Source: Methylocaldum sp035627495 (GTDB lineage Bacteria > Pseudomonadota > Gammaproteobacteria > Methylococcales > Methylococcaceae). Taken from it: a stretch of 64,000 bases of DNA. The translations under genes and the position numbers were made by a program. Positions within the stretch are counted from its first letter, which is position 1. Each line of letters starts with the position of its first letter. The stretch is taken from assembly GCF_035627495.1 (NCBI RefSeq), contig NZ_DASPLO010000195.1, positions 1 through 64,000 on the forward strand, written 5' to 3'. Below the pieces are notes generated by a model. It saw only the letters and a list, made by a program, of their open reading frames with translations, was not told where the DNA came from and made no database searches. Below are positions 9,414 to 17,659 of this stretch, piece after piece.

Positions 9414-10291
9414 GTCCGCTATTCGGGGACGAATCCAAGGCGCCCGTGGCTACGGAAGCCGCCGTCGACAGCGCCGATCCTTATACGCTGGGGCCGTTGC
9501 AGGCGGGCCCGCCCTGCTGCGATCCCGAACCCTTGATTCGGGTCGAGGACCTCTCTTTGTATTACGGCCCGAAGCCGGCGCTGGAGGACGTCACGCTGGA
9601 TATCTACCGCGGCTGCATTACGGCGCTGATCGGGCCCTCCGGGTGCGGCAAGACCAGTTTCCTGTCCGTGCTGAACCGGCTGACCGACCTGATTCCCGGC
9701 TGTCGCGTGAGTGGCCGTATCCGTTTGGGCACGCTCGACCTGCACGATCCGAATCTGGACGTGCAGACGCTGCGCCGGGAAGTCGGCATGATTTTCCAAA
9801 AGCCGGCGCCATTCCCGCTTTCGATCCGGCGCAACCTCGAACTGCCTTTGCGGGAACACGGCGTGACGAAACGATCCGAACTCGATGGCGTTCTGGAACA
9901 GGCATTGCGGGACGTCGGGCTCTGGGACGAGGTGAAGGAGCGGCTGGATGCCTCGGCCTTGGCCTTATCCGGCGGTCAGCAGCAGCGCCTGTGCATCGCA
10001 CGCGCGCTGGCTTTGAAGCCCAGGGTACTGCTGATGGATGAACCGTGCAGCGCGCTGGACCCGATCTCCTCCGGCGTGGTCGAAGACCTGATCCGGAGCC
10101 TCTGCGGGCGCTACACGGTGGTGATCGTCACCCACAATCTGGCCCAGGCCCGGCGGATCGCCAATTATGCGGGGTTCTTCTGGGTCAGGGAACGGGCCGG
10201 ATGCCTGATCGAATTCGGCCGCTGCCATCAGATTTTCGAGTCGCCCACCCACGCGCTGACGGCGGCTTATGTGAGCGGGGGGCGGGGATGA
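9410..10291 (+). CDS. pstB: Phosphate ABC transporter ATP-binding protein
   Basis: 293 residues from an ATG that overlaps the pstA stop (ATGA), with AAGGAGGA upstream. ATPase motifs are complete: Walker A GPSGCGKTS near 76, Q-loop FQKPAPFP, signature LSGGQQQRL near 185, Walker B VLLMDEP near 210, and the switch His in VTHNL. A roughly 35-residue N-terminal extension with a CC pair (GPPCCDPEP) precedes the usual PstB start. No phoU follows, unlike in many pst operons, so this copy may not take part in PhoR signalling. Confidence 0.93.
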   Translation: MSPLFGDESKAPVATEAAVDSADPYTLGPLQAGPPCCDPEPLIRVEDLSLYYGPKPALEDVTLDIYRGCITALIGPSGCGKTSFLSVLNRLTDLIPGCRVSGRIRLGTLDLHDPNLDVQTLRREVGMIFQKPAPFPLSIRRNLELPLREHGVTKRSELDGVLEQALRDVGLWDEVKERLDASALALSGGQQQRLCIARALALKPRVLLMDEPCSALDPISSGVVEDLIRSLCGRYTVVIVTHNLAQARRIANYAGFFWVRERAGCLIEFGRCHQIFESPTHALTAAYVSGGRG

Positions 10292-10305
10292 TTGGACTTC
10301 GATCC

Positions 10306-10590
10306 TAGAGCATTTTTGAATGTATGGATTTTCTGTATGGTCCCGTCATGGCGCGCCCGAGCATCGCCGCCTGGAGCCGGAACTGCCCGCAAGGGGCGCG
10401 CGCGGCGACAGAGGCACAGGGATCGTGCCTTCTGTTGTCCCCGGCTCCAGGTGGTGACGCGCAGGATCAGCGCGCCATCCGGGTGCCCTTTGGCTTCTTT
10501 CTTTTGGGCAAGCAAAAGAAAGAAGCTCGCCCGCGGGGCGAGACCCGCTCTAAAACAAGACGCCGCCAACGGCGGCTTCCTTTTCCACAC
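10306..10590 (+). repeat. Dispersed repeat family, copy A
   Basis: First of six copies in the window. Shared landmarks, in order: leader with GTATGG and GTCCCGTCATG; CGAGCATCGCCGCCTGGAG; a variable 100-bp part ending with GGGTGCCCTTT; a strong hairpin of the TTTCTTTTGGGCAAGCAAAAG type; GCGGGGCGAGACCCGC; and a GC-rich end (GCCGCCAACGGCGGC). It lies directly after pstB. Frames through it are open but have repeat-like composition and do not look like genes. The same plan recurs at 42404, 48149, 48474, 51143 and 53608. Confidence 0.8.
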
Positions 10591-10718
10591 TACGCTTCAC
10601 GCGATTCAGACTGGACATCAGACCTTAAAACGCTTTAACAGGCGCCCAAATCTCCAAGGATCAGCCTCATCTAAAGTCCGGCGATTTTGGCCGGCTTCGC
10701 CGAGCGGCTATTTGCAGT

Positions 10719-10982
10719 CTATTGCACTTCCTCGCCGGACAACACCCGCCGAATGCGCTCGCGGGCGGCTTCCGACAGGCCCGCATGGTCCGCTAACCCG
10801 CCATTTTCGCGGGCACGACGGAATGCATGACGTAGAAAATGCAGGTCGCGCACGTAACGCCGGCACAGACGGCAAAATCGAAGATGCAGCCACAGCCCGA
10901 AGCGCTCCCGTTGGGTCAGGGGGGCGTCCAAGGACTTGGATTCCAAGGCACTCGCTTCTTTACACGACAACATGCTCATCAT
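10719..10982 (-). CDS. Zinc-finger anti-sigma factor
   Basis: 87 residues. It has the putative zinc-binding anti-sigma pattern: Cys in SCKEASAL near 7, then HLRFCRLCRRY near 35 (H-x3-C-x2-C), as in ZAS/zf-HC2 proteins. It has no membrane segment, so it is a cytosolic, possibly redox- or metal-sensitive anti-sigma. The start overlaps the stop of the preceding sigma factor gene by 4 bp, the usual partner arrangement. It is the last gene of the arsS operon. The signal it answers is not visible. Confidence 0.75.
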   Translation of the reverse strand: MMSMLSCKEASALESKSLDAPLTQRERFGLWLHLRFCRLCRRYVRDLHFLRHAFRRARENGGLADHAGLSEAARERIRRVLSGEEVQ

Positions 10983-11551
10983 CCCGTCGATTTATGGAAC
11001 CAGTGGACGTCCAGGCAGTTCCGCAATTGCAGCCGCATGCGGGACAGCATGACCCATAGATTATTGGTCGTCGAAACCTGCATGATCTCAAGGACTTCAT
11101 CGCTTTCCATCCCCTCGATCTCGCGCAGCACGAATAGGCGTGCCAGACGCGGCGGCATCCGCTCGACACAATCGGACAGCACCCGCCAGAACTGTTCCTG
11201 CTCCAGCGCCTTCTCCGGTCTGGACCACTTGCCGATATCGATCTGCCAGTGGCCCTGTTCGTCGAAACAAGCCTCCATGGACTGATAGATCGCTTCGTCG
11301 TCCACATTCTCCGCGGTTTCGTGGCTGGATTTGCGGAACAGGTCGATAATTTTGTGCTTGAGAATGCCGATCAGCCAGGTTTTTTCCGAGGCGTTGCCCG
11401 TATAACGTTCGCTGGCTTTAAGCGCGGCGAGCAGGGTTTCCTGCACGAGATCTTCGGCGAGTTGCTCATCGTGTATCCGGAATAGCGCATAGCGGTACAG
11501 CGTATCTCCGTATAAATCCAGCCAATCGGCGGGGTCGGATAGGGTGGTCAT
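10979..11551 (-). CDS. ECF-type RNA polymerase sigma factor
   Basis: 190 residues, group 4 sigma factor. Region 2 is LYRYALFRIHDEQLAEDLVQETLLAAL near 15-45 and KTWLIGILKHKIIDLFRK near 57-74. Region 4 is CVERMPPRLARLFVLREIEGMESDEVLEIMQVSTTNNLWVMLSRMRLQLR near 130-180. It resembles the sigma-70 subfamily often linked to small zf-HC2 anti-sigma proteins, which follows here. It lies 79 bp after the DUF547 gene in the arsS operon, so it may control this cluster; no target promoter was identified. Confidence 0.88.
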   Translation of the reverse strand: MTTLSDPADWLDLYGDTLYRYALFRIHDEQLAEDLVQETLLAALKASERYTGNASEKTWLIGILKHKIIDLFRKSSHETAENVDDEAIYQSMEACFDEQGHWQIDIGKWSRPEKALEQEQFWRVLSDCVERMPPRLARLFVLREIEGMESDEVLEIMQVSTTNNLWVMLSRMRLQLRNCLDVHWFHKSTG

Positions 11552-11630
11552 GGCTTCGTGAGTCGGCGATTGAATCGGCGGCCATCCTAAAACAATCAGC
11601 CCCGTTCGAAAAACATCGAATTGGCAGGAA

Positions 11631-12383
11631 TTATTTTTCCGGGACGACCCCGTTCACCGCCCAGTCATAGGGCAGATCCGCCTCGACCGGCCAGGCCGGT
11701 AGGTCGGATCTATAGCGGCGAAGGAAGGCATCCACACCGCCTATACCTTGAAAGTCCTCGCCGAACCAGTCGAAAATCCTGGAAATCCGGATGCGCTCTT
11801 GGCCAGTCATCACGCCCTTGCTCCGGTTGCCGAGGAATCGCCGGGCCTGATCATCGAGCTGGACATCGAGCCGCACCGCCGTATAAGGCTCATTGCGCAG
11901 GTCCGGGCAACTCACCGATGCGCAGACGATAGCGAGGTGAATCCGCGGCTCGTCCAGCGGCCGCAAAATCCGGTGTTCGATGTGCCCGAGCGTCACCGTC
12001 TTGCCGCCGATGTCGCCCGCCGGCTTGTCCCAGACCGGCCGGATCAGATTGCCGGTATCTTTGATACTCTCCACGGGCCAATGATCAAGCACCGTTTTCA
12101 ATGCCAGGACATTGTAGGCATTGATGTAAAAGGCCAGCTTTTCTTCGCGGTTCGCGAGTCGCTGGACCGGAAAGGCGCTAAGCTGGCGATACACGTTTTC
12201 CAGTGCGCCGCTTTTCTTCAAGGCTCCGTAGTCCACCAGGGCCAACTTGGTGCCGTGCTTCGAGCCTTGGTTTACATAGCGACGCAAGATTTCCGCGTAC
12301 GTGCCCCAATCCGGTTCTTCCGCGAAAGCGCCGCACGACAGCAGCAGGGCACCCAAAATCGTCACCGATCGTTGCAGCCACAT
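11631..12383 (-). CDS. DUF547 domain protein, exported
   Basis: 250 residues from the ATG at 12383, which has GGAGG 11 bp upstream; an upstream frame extension lacks a site and would bury the signal peptide (TILGALLLSCGAFAEEPD). DUF547 landmarks are LVDYGALKKSG near 48, KLAFYINAYNVLALKTVLDHWP near 80-100, and HLAIVCASVSCPDLRNEPY near 150. The biochemical role of DUF547 is not established. Genes of this type recur beside arsS-type operons in other bacteria to my recollection. It lies 56 bp downstream of the broken AhpD-like gene. Confidence 0.85.
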   Translation of the reverse strand: MWLQRSVTILGALLLSCGAFAEEPDWGTYAEILRRYVNQGSKHGTKLALVDYGALKKSGALENVYRQLSAFPVQRLANREEKLAFYINAYNVLALKTVLDHWPVESIKDTGNLIRPVWDKPAGDIGGKTVTLGHIEHRILRPLDEPRIHLAIVCASVSCPDLRNEPYTAVRLDVQLDDQARRFLGNRSKGVMTGQERIRISRIFDWFGEDFQGIGGVDAFLRRYRSDLPAWPVEADLPYDWAVNGVVPEK

Positions 12384-12439
12384 TATTCTTAAAACCTCCA
12401 AAACTGATTGCGCCCGTCTCAGCAGCAACGAAGCCCTTT

Positions 12440-12987
12440 TTAGTCCGGGAGACGGCAAAAACCTTGGGCGGGGACGTCGAGGCCGGCGTTGAACTTGCTC
12501 GACATGTTCTGATAGGCGATGAGTCCGGCCAGTTCGATGACGGCGTCGTCGCTGAACTGCGCTTTCAGCCTCTCCCGCAACGACGGATCGACCTTGCGCC
12601 CGGTTACCGTCATCGCCTCGGCGAAGGCCAGGGCGGCCTTTTCCCGCTCGCTGAACAGGGGCGACTCGGTGAATGTTTCCAGCGCGTGCAGCTTATCCTC
12701 GGTCACGCCCCGCCCAGGGCATTGGAGGCGTTCAAATCGACGCAGAAACGGCACCAATTGATCTGCGATACCCTAACCATGATCAGGGAGCGGAGTGAGG
12801 GCTCCAAGGGCGAGGACTTGCGCTCGAACGTCCGGTAAAGCCGCAAAAAAGCGAAAAAGACTCGGGGTGTCCGCCCCCACAGCTTGACCGGTTCCAAAAC
12901 TCGGCCGAATTTGCGGCGCTGCAAGGCGAACAACAGTCGGATGGGCCAAACGTAACGATCATCGGGCGGGTTTTCGATCCAGCTCAT
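12440..12987 (-). pseudogene. AhpD/carboxymuconolactone decarboxylase-like gene with a frameshift
   Basis: Two overlapping frames together make one AhpD-like protein. The first (12987 to 12703) starts MSWIENPPDD and carries the active-site CxxC context INWCRFCVDLNASNALGG. The second continues with RGVTEDKLHALETFTESPLF and ends FCRLPD at 12440. The joint is near 12710-12720 in a G-rich run; loss of one G or C (GGC CGGGG to GGCGGGG, minus strand) explains it. Arsenosugar clusters often carry an AhpD-like peroxidase gene, so the intact version would fit. It is either a real recent mutation or a homopolymer sequencing error. It overlaps the upstream transferase gene by 4 bp. Confidence 0.8.
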
Positions 12988-13631
12988 GTCTCGTGCTCCT
13001 CATGCAAGCAATGGCGCCAGTGGGGATATTCCCCAAACAGGCGATTAAGATCCTCGGGACGATCGATATCCGCGTGTTCACGGAGTTCACACCAGCGGTA
13101 GCCCGACTCCCGCAGCCGGGCTCGCGTCTGGGATAGCACCCGCTCGGTGCCCCAATCGATGCCTTCGAACAATCTCGGTTCCACCCGGCTCAGGCCCAGC
13201 AATACGTAGCCGCCGTCCTCGGCCGGTGCGATGACCGCATCGAAACCGTTGCGCAGAGCGTTCATCGTGTCGTGGAAGTCGGTAGCGTCGAGCGTTGGGC
13301 AATCGGTTCCGATCAAGACGGCATAGGGCCGGCAGCTCAGGGACGCGGCGAAGGCGAAAAACATGCGCTCGCCCAAATCTTCGCCCTGTTGGGCCTGCAG
13401 AATGACCCCGAACTCCGCTGCGCAACGTGCAAAGAAGGGATGGGCGCAATCGGGGCTGCACCAGAGCTCGATCTGCCCGATGCCCCATGCGGCGGCGGTG
13501 CGTAAGGTTTGCAGGGTCAGTTCTTGCGCCAGCCGTGCGGCACCCGCCGCGCCCAAAGCGGGGATGAGCCGGGTTTTGGCGCACCCCGGCTCCGGCGCCT
13601 TGGCGAAGATGTGCAGGCAGGCGTCCTTCAT
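12984..13631 (-). CDS. DUF2064/TIGR04282-type transferase
   Basis: 215 residues, GT-A-like nucleotidyl/glycosyltransferase fold. Motifs: IFAKAPEPGCAKTRLIPALG near 8-27 (the family signature), YAVLIGTDCPTLDATDF near 105, and IAPAEDGGYVLLGL near 137. The family is annotated as rSAM/selenodomain-associated transferase 1 and is placed in arsenosugar biosynthesis, where a sugar or other group is attached to the arsenic-containing nucleoside product. It overlaps its neighbours by 4 bp on both sides, so the genes are translationally coupled. Confidence 0.87.
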   Translation of the reverse strand: MKDACLHIFAKAPEPGCAKTRLIPALGAAGAARLAQELTLQTLRTAAAWGIGQIELWCSPDCAHPFFARCAAEFGVILQAQQGEDLGERMFFAFAASLSCRPYAVLIGTDCPTLDATDFHDTMNALRNGFDAVIAPAEDGGYVLLGLSRVEPRLFEGIDWGTERVLSQTRARLRESGYRWCELREHADIDRPEDLNRLFGEYPHWRHCLHEEHET

Positions 13632-14374
13632 GGGCGCATATCCGATTCGGCATGAGAGGAAAGAAAGCGCACGTCGCCGAAATAGGCGACGACGGACTCG
13701 CCGGTGTTGTCGGTATCCGCCGCCAGCGCGATTCCGGCGATCGGGGGCGGTTCCTCGCCGAAGACCGCCCGAAAATCGGCGGCAACATTACGGGTTTCGG
13801 TCACCCATCGTCCGACGCGCTCCGGTCCGCTTTCGACCACGATCATCCGCACCCGGTCGGTGTAGGCGCTCCATGCGCTAGTACCGGTGGGATGCCGGTT
13901 GTCCCAGACATAGCAGAGCGCGGCCGCCGGCAAATCCTGTCCGTACAGAGATCGGCCGAGCCTGATCCGGAAGCGTTCGGCGACGGAGAGCCGATCCAGG
14001 CCGTAGTCGAACAGGACGTAAACGCGGGCCGCGTAGTCGTCGCCGTCCTTGCGGGTGAGATCGGCCCGGTCGAGGACCCGTGTAACCTTCCAGCGCCACG
14101 CGAGCCAGGGAGTCCTGGCGGTATCCACCCGCAGTTTATGGGTCAGCGTGGCCGCCGCGGATTCGGACACGGCGCGCAGCACGTTTTGGCCCTCGTCGCG
14201 GATCACATCGAAGCGCGTGGCGCGGGGGACTCGCGGCAACGTGGTCAAAGTCCAGCCGGCCGGAAGCACCGAGCCGGGTTTAGCGGCTGAAAACGGCGCC
14301 GGCTGCGAAGGCGCGTCCTCCGCCCGAACCGGGTAGCCGAGGATTAAGAGGACGATCGCCAACAGTATTTTCAT
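13628..14374 (-). CDS. DUF3047 exported protein
   Basis: 248 residues from the ATG at 14374, chosen because it opens a Sec signal peptide (MKILLAIVLLILGYPVRAED). An in-frame ATG at 14419 would overlap the upstream gene. DUF3047 features: LRVDTARTPWLAWRWKV near 95, DDYAARVYVLFDYG near 120, LCYVWDNRHPTGT near 150, and IALAADTDNTGESVVAYFGDV near 220. Function unknown; the periplasmic fold looks lectin- or carbohydrate-binding-like. It lies between the flavoprotein and the transferase in the arsS operon and recurs in such clusters. Confidence 0.85.
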   Translation of the reverse strand: MKILLAIVLLILGYPVRAEDAPSQPAPFSAAKPGSVLPAGWTLTTLPRVPRATRFDVIRDEGQNVLRAVSESAAATLTHKLRVDTARTPWLAWRWKVTRVLDRADLTRKDGDDYAARVYVLFDYGLDRLSVAERFRIRLGRSLYGQDLPAAALCYVWDNRHPTGTSAWSAYTDRVRMIVVESGPERVGRWVTETRNVAADFRAVFGEEPPPIAGIALAADTDNTGESVVAYFGDVRFLSSHAESDMRP

Positions 14375-14399
14375 GATATCTGCCCGATCCGCGGGTGTT

Positions 14400-16547
14400 T
14401 CAGCCCCGCCGCCAGTCATGGTAGCGCTCGACCCAGCGGAGTAGCCTTTCCGGCGCGTGAGCGCGTTTCCAGACGCCGGCGACGTACTTGTTGGCTTCCG
14501 CCAGCGTCGGATAAATGTGAATGGTGCCGAGAACCTTGTTGAGGCCGATGTCGTGCTTCATGGCCAGGACGAATTCGGCGATCAGGTCGCCGGCATGTTC
14601 GCCGACGACGGTGACCCCGAGAATGCGGTCCTTGCCCGGCGCCGTCAGTACCTTGACGAAGCCGTGCGCCTCGCCGTCGACGATGGCGCGGTCGAGTTCG
14701 TCGAGACCGTATACGCTGATTTCATGGGGGATGCCTTTCTTTTTGGCCTCCTCTTCGTTGAGTCCCACCCGCGCCACTTCCGGATCGGTGAAGGTCGCCC
14801 AGGGGATGACCCGGTAGTCGGTGCGGAATTTCTTGAAGTCGCCGAAGAGCGCATTCACGCTCGCATACCACGCCTGATGGGCGGCAGTGTGTGTGAACTG
14901 GAACGGCCCCGCCACGTCCCCGCAAGCGTAGATGTTGGGGTAGAGCGTCTGCAGGAATTCGTCGGTCTCGACGGTATGGGCTTGACTCGCCGGGATGCCC
15001 AAATCCTCCAGGCCGTAGCCTTGGGTATTGGCGGCGCGGCCGACAGCCACCAGGACCTCATCGAAGGGAATGCGGATTTCCGCGCCCCGATGCTCGGCGA
15101 TCAGAATTTTCTCCGTTCCCTCGACGAGGAAACGCTGGGCCTTGTGTTCAAGCCGGACGTCGATGCCTTCGTCGACGAACCGACGCCGGACCGCCTCCGA
15201 TGCCTCGGGGTCTTCATTAAACAACAGCCGCGGCAGCATCTCGACTTGGATCACCCGGCTGCCGAAGCGGGCAAAACACTGGGCCAGCTCGCAGCCGATC
15301 GGACCGCCTCCCAGCACCACGAGCCGTTTCGGCAGCGTGCGCAGATTCCAAACGTTATCCGAGGTCAGATAGCCGATTTCGGCTAGCCCCGGAATCGGCG
15401 GCACGAAAGGCTTCGCTCCGGCGGCGATGACGATGGAGCGGGTGGTCAGGGTGCGGGTGCCGTCCACCGTTTTCACCGACACCGCCCAAGGGGAGACGAT
15501 CTTCGCCTCGCCTTCGATCACGTCGACGCCGAGCCCGGTGTAACGCTCGACCGAATCGTGCGGGGCGACCTTTTTTATCACCCTTTGCACCCGATCCATG
15601 ACCTCGGCGAAATCGAAATCCGCTTCGGCTCGCCGGATGCCGAATTCCGGCGCACGGCGGATTTGGGCCAACAGCCGTGCCGTGCGGATCAGCGCCTTCG
15701 AGGGCACACAGCCGGTGTTGAGGCAATCGCCGCCCATGCGATGCTTCTCGACCAATGTGACCTTTGCTTTCACCGCCGCGGCGATATAGGCGGCGACGAG
15801 CCCGGCGGAACCGCCGCCGATCACCACCAGATTCCGGTCGAAGCGCTTAGGTCTCGGCCAGTTTTCATACACCTTGCGGGCTTTCACGCTGTCGACCACC
15901 TTCTTGGTCAACAGTGGAAAAACACCCAGCAGCGCTAGCGACAGCAGGAGGCCGGGCGACAGAATACCCGAGAGCGATTCGATCTTCGCGAGTTGGGTGC
16001 CCGCGTTGACGTAAATAAGCGTACCGGCCAGCATCCCGAGTTGGCTCACCCAATAAAAAGTGCGCACCGGCATCGCCGTCAACCCCATGGCCAGATTGAT
16101 CGCGAAGAACGGAAAGACCGGCACCAGCCGCAGGGTGAAGAGGTACAGCGGTCCGTCCCTGGCGATGCCGGCGTCGATCGTCTTCACGCGTTCGCCGAAA
16201 TGCGCCTTGACGGTGTCCCGGAACAGGAAGCGGGCGGCCAGGAAAGCCAGTGTCGCCCCGATCGTCGAGGCGAAGGACACAATCACCGTGCCCCAAAAGA
16301 GACCGAAAACCGCACCGCCCGCGAGAGTCAATATCGCCGCGCCCGGCAGGGACAGGCCCGTTACTACCACGTAAAGAGCGGCGTAAACAGCCGCCGAGAG
16401 CAGCGGATGGGCGGCACGGTAGGATTCGATGGCGGTCTGTTGCGCTTTCAGCGTTTCGAGGGTGAGGAAACGCTGGAGATCGAGGGCGAAAAAGACGCTA
16501 ACGAGCACCACGATGGCAACAACAAGAAGCAGACGGTATCGGTTCAC
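14400..16547 (-). CDS. TVP38/TMEM64 membrane domain fused to FAD-dependent disulfide reductase
   Basis: 715 residues from a GTG at 16547 with GGAGG 8 bp upstream; the frame extends 99 bp further up without a site. Residues 1-210 hold several membrane spans of the SNARE-associated/DedA-like TVP38 type (LYVVVTGLSLPGAAILTLAGGAVFGLFWG; PVFPFFAINLAMGLT). Residues from about 235 form a class I pyridine-nucleotide disulfide reductase related to mercuric reductase: FAD site VVIGGGSAGLVAAYIAA, redox pair GGDCLNTGCVPSKAL, NAD site LVVLGGGPIGCELAQ, FAD contact IYACGDVAGP, and a C-terminal dimer interface. A membrane-tethered reductase next to arsS could handle thiol- or arsenic-linked redox; substrate unknown. 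Confidence 0.9.
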   Translation of the reverse strand: MNRYRLLLVVAIVVLVSVFFALDLQRFLTLETLKAQQTAIESYRAAHPLLSAAVYAALYVVVTGLSLPGAAILTLAGGAVFGLFWGTVIVSFASTIGATLAFLAARFLFRDTVKAHFGERVKTIDAGIARDGPLYLFTLRLVPVFPFFAINLAMGLTAMPVRTFYWVSQLGMLAGTLIYVNAGTQLAKIESLSGILSPGLLLSLALLGVFPLLTKKVVDSVKARKVYENWPRPKRFDRNLVVIGGGSAGLVAAYIAAAVKAKVTLVEKHRMGGDCLNTGCVPSKALIRTARLLAQIRRAPEFGIRRAEADFDFAEVMDRVQRVIKKVAPHDSVERYTGLGVDVIEGEAKIVSPWAVSVKTVDGTRTLTTRSIVIAAGAKPFVPPIPGLAEIGYLTSDNVWNLRTLPKRLVVLGGGPIGCELAQCFARFGSRVIQVEMLPRLLFNEDPEASEAVRRRFVDEGIDVRLEHKAQRFLVEGTEKILIAEHRGAEIRIPFDEVLVAVGRAANTQGYGLEDLGIPASQAHTVETDEFLQTLYPNIYACGDVAGPFQFTHTAAHQAWYASVNALFGDFKKFRTDYRVIPWATFTDPEVARVGLNEEEAKKKGIPHEISVYGLDELDRAIVDGEAHGFVKVLTAPGKDRILGVTVVGEHAGDLIAEFVLAMKHDIGLNKVLGTIHIYPTLAEANKYVAGVWKRAHAPERLLRWVERYHDWRRG

Positions 16548-16687
16548 GGTATGGCCTCCGGAACATCGCTCCGGTAATGCCGGAGGCGTAAAAAGAACTG
16601 CGGATCTATGAGACGGAGTGGACGGGGAACCGGATTCGAAAGGCATCCGAGTCCCGGCTCTATTGTCATTCTAATGTCCCTCTTTTT

Positions 16688-17659
16688 TCATCGGCGCGCC
16701 AGGGCGCCTTGGCAGCTGCTTCCTTCGCCGGCCGTACAGCCGAAGCAATGATCGGCGATCTGAATCGGGTTGCCGGTCAAATCCTCGTCGATCAGATCGG
16801 CGAGATGCAGATGCCTTCGCCGGCCCCGAATCAATGGGATATCGAGCATTTGGTTGAAATCGCAGTCGTAGACGTAGCCCTGCCAATCAATGCTCAGGAG
16901 GCTGCGGCACATCACGTTGCCGAGATGAGCGTCGCAGTAGGCGCTCTTCAGCAGGTTCATGTACGGCTCGAACTGGCCCTTGGAAACCAGCAAGCTCCCG
17001 AAACGCCGGATCGGCATGTTGGCGAGGGTGAAAAGCCGGTTGAACACGATACCGAAACGTTCACCGAGCTCTCGTTTGTACGTGGCTTCGAGCTCGCTCT
17101 GGGGCGGCGGTAAAACCGGTCCCTGCGGATTGTAGACGAGATTGAGCGCCAAGCCGGCGCCCTCTTGCCCGTAGCCGAGCGCATTGAGGCGGCTAAGGGC
17201 GCGGATACTGGTCTCGAACACGCTTTTGCCCCGCTGGCGATCGACGTTTTCTTCAAGGTAGCACGGTAGGGACGCCACGATCTCGACCGCTCGGCCGGCC
17301 AGAAATTCGGCCAGGTTTTCTTGCCCCGGTTCCTCCAGAATGGTCAGGTTGCAGCGATCGATGATCCGGGCGACTCCCGCTTCGCGCGCGGACTCCACCA
17401 GATAGCGGAAATGCGGGTTCAGTTCGGGCGCGCCACCCGTGAGATCCAGGCAGCGAATCTGCTGCTTCTTTAGAAAAGCCAAAACCGAATCGATGACCTC
17501 GCGCGACATCTCCTCGGAGCGATGCGGTCCGGCCGCCACGTGGCAATGGACACAGGACTGGTTGCAGCGGTAACCGAGATTCACTTGTACGGTGTCCAAG
17601 CTTTCCCGGGCGATCGGCGGAAAATCGGTTGTGGCAAGCAGAGGTAAGATGGTGTGCAC
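16688..17659 (-). CDS. arsS: Arsenosugar biosynthesis radical SAM protein ArsS
   Basis: 323 residues. ArsS joins dimethylarsenic to the 5'-deoxyadenosyl group of SAM, the committed step to arsenosugars. The radical SAM cluster is VNLGYRCNQSCVHCHVAAGP (CxxxCxxC near 34-41), followed by DLTGGAPELNPHFRYLV near 95. The C-terminal DUF3641 region has conserved cysteines in YCDAHLGNVMCRSLLSIDWQGYVYDCDFNQML near 240-270 and CFGCTAGEGSSCQG near 306. It is the first gene of the minus-strand operon that runs to 10719 and faces arsM-pst convergently. With the arsM type seen here, the pair supports arsenosugar synthesis. Confidence 0.92.
   Translation of the reverse strand: MHTILPLLATTDFPPIARESLDTVQVNLGYRCNQSCVHCHVAAGPHRSEEMSREVIDSVLAFLKKQQIRCLDLTGGAPELNPHFRYLVESAREAGVARIIDRCNLTILEEPGQENLAEFLAGRAVEIVASLPCYLEENVDRQRGKSVFETSIRALSRLNALGYGQEGAGLALNLVYNPQGPVLPPPQSELEATYKRELGERFGIVFNRLFTLANMPIRRFGSLLVSKGQFEPYMNLLKSAYCDAHLGNVMCRSLLSIDWQGYVYDCDFNQMLDIPLIRGRRRHLHLADLIDEDLTGNPIQIADHCFGCTAGEGSSCQGALARR

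Noticed and set aside
10292..10718. phoU downstream of pstB
   Set aside because: Only repeat copy A and the anti-sigma end are there; no PhoU-like frame.
10292..11059. 255-codon frame after pstB
   Set aside because: It runs through repeat copy A and the anti-sigma gene on the opposite strand; no domain. Similar frames in the other repeat copies were rejected for the same reason.
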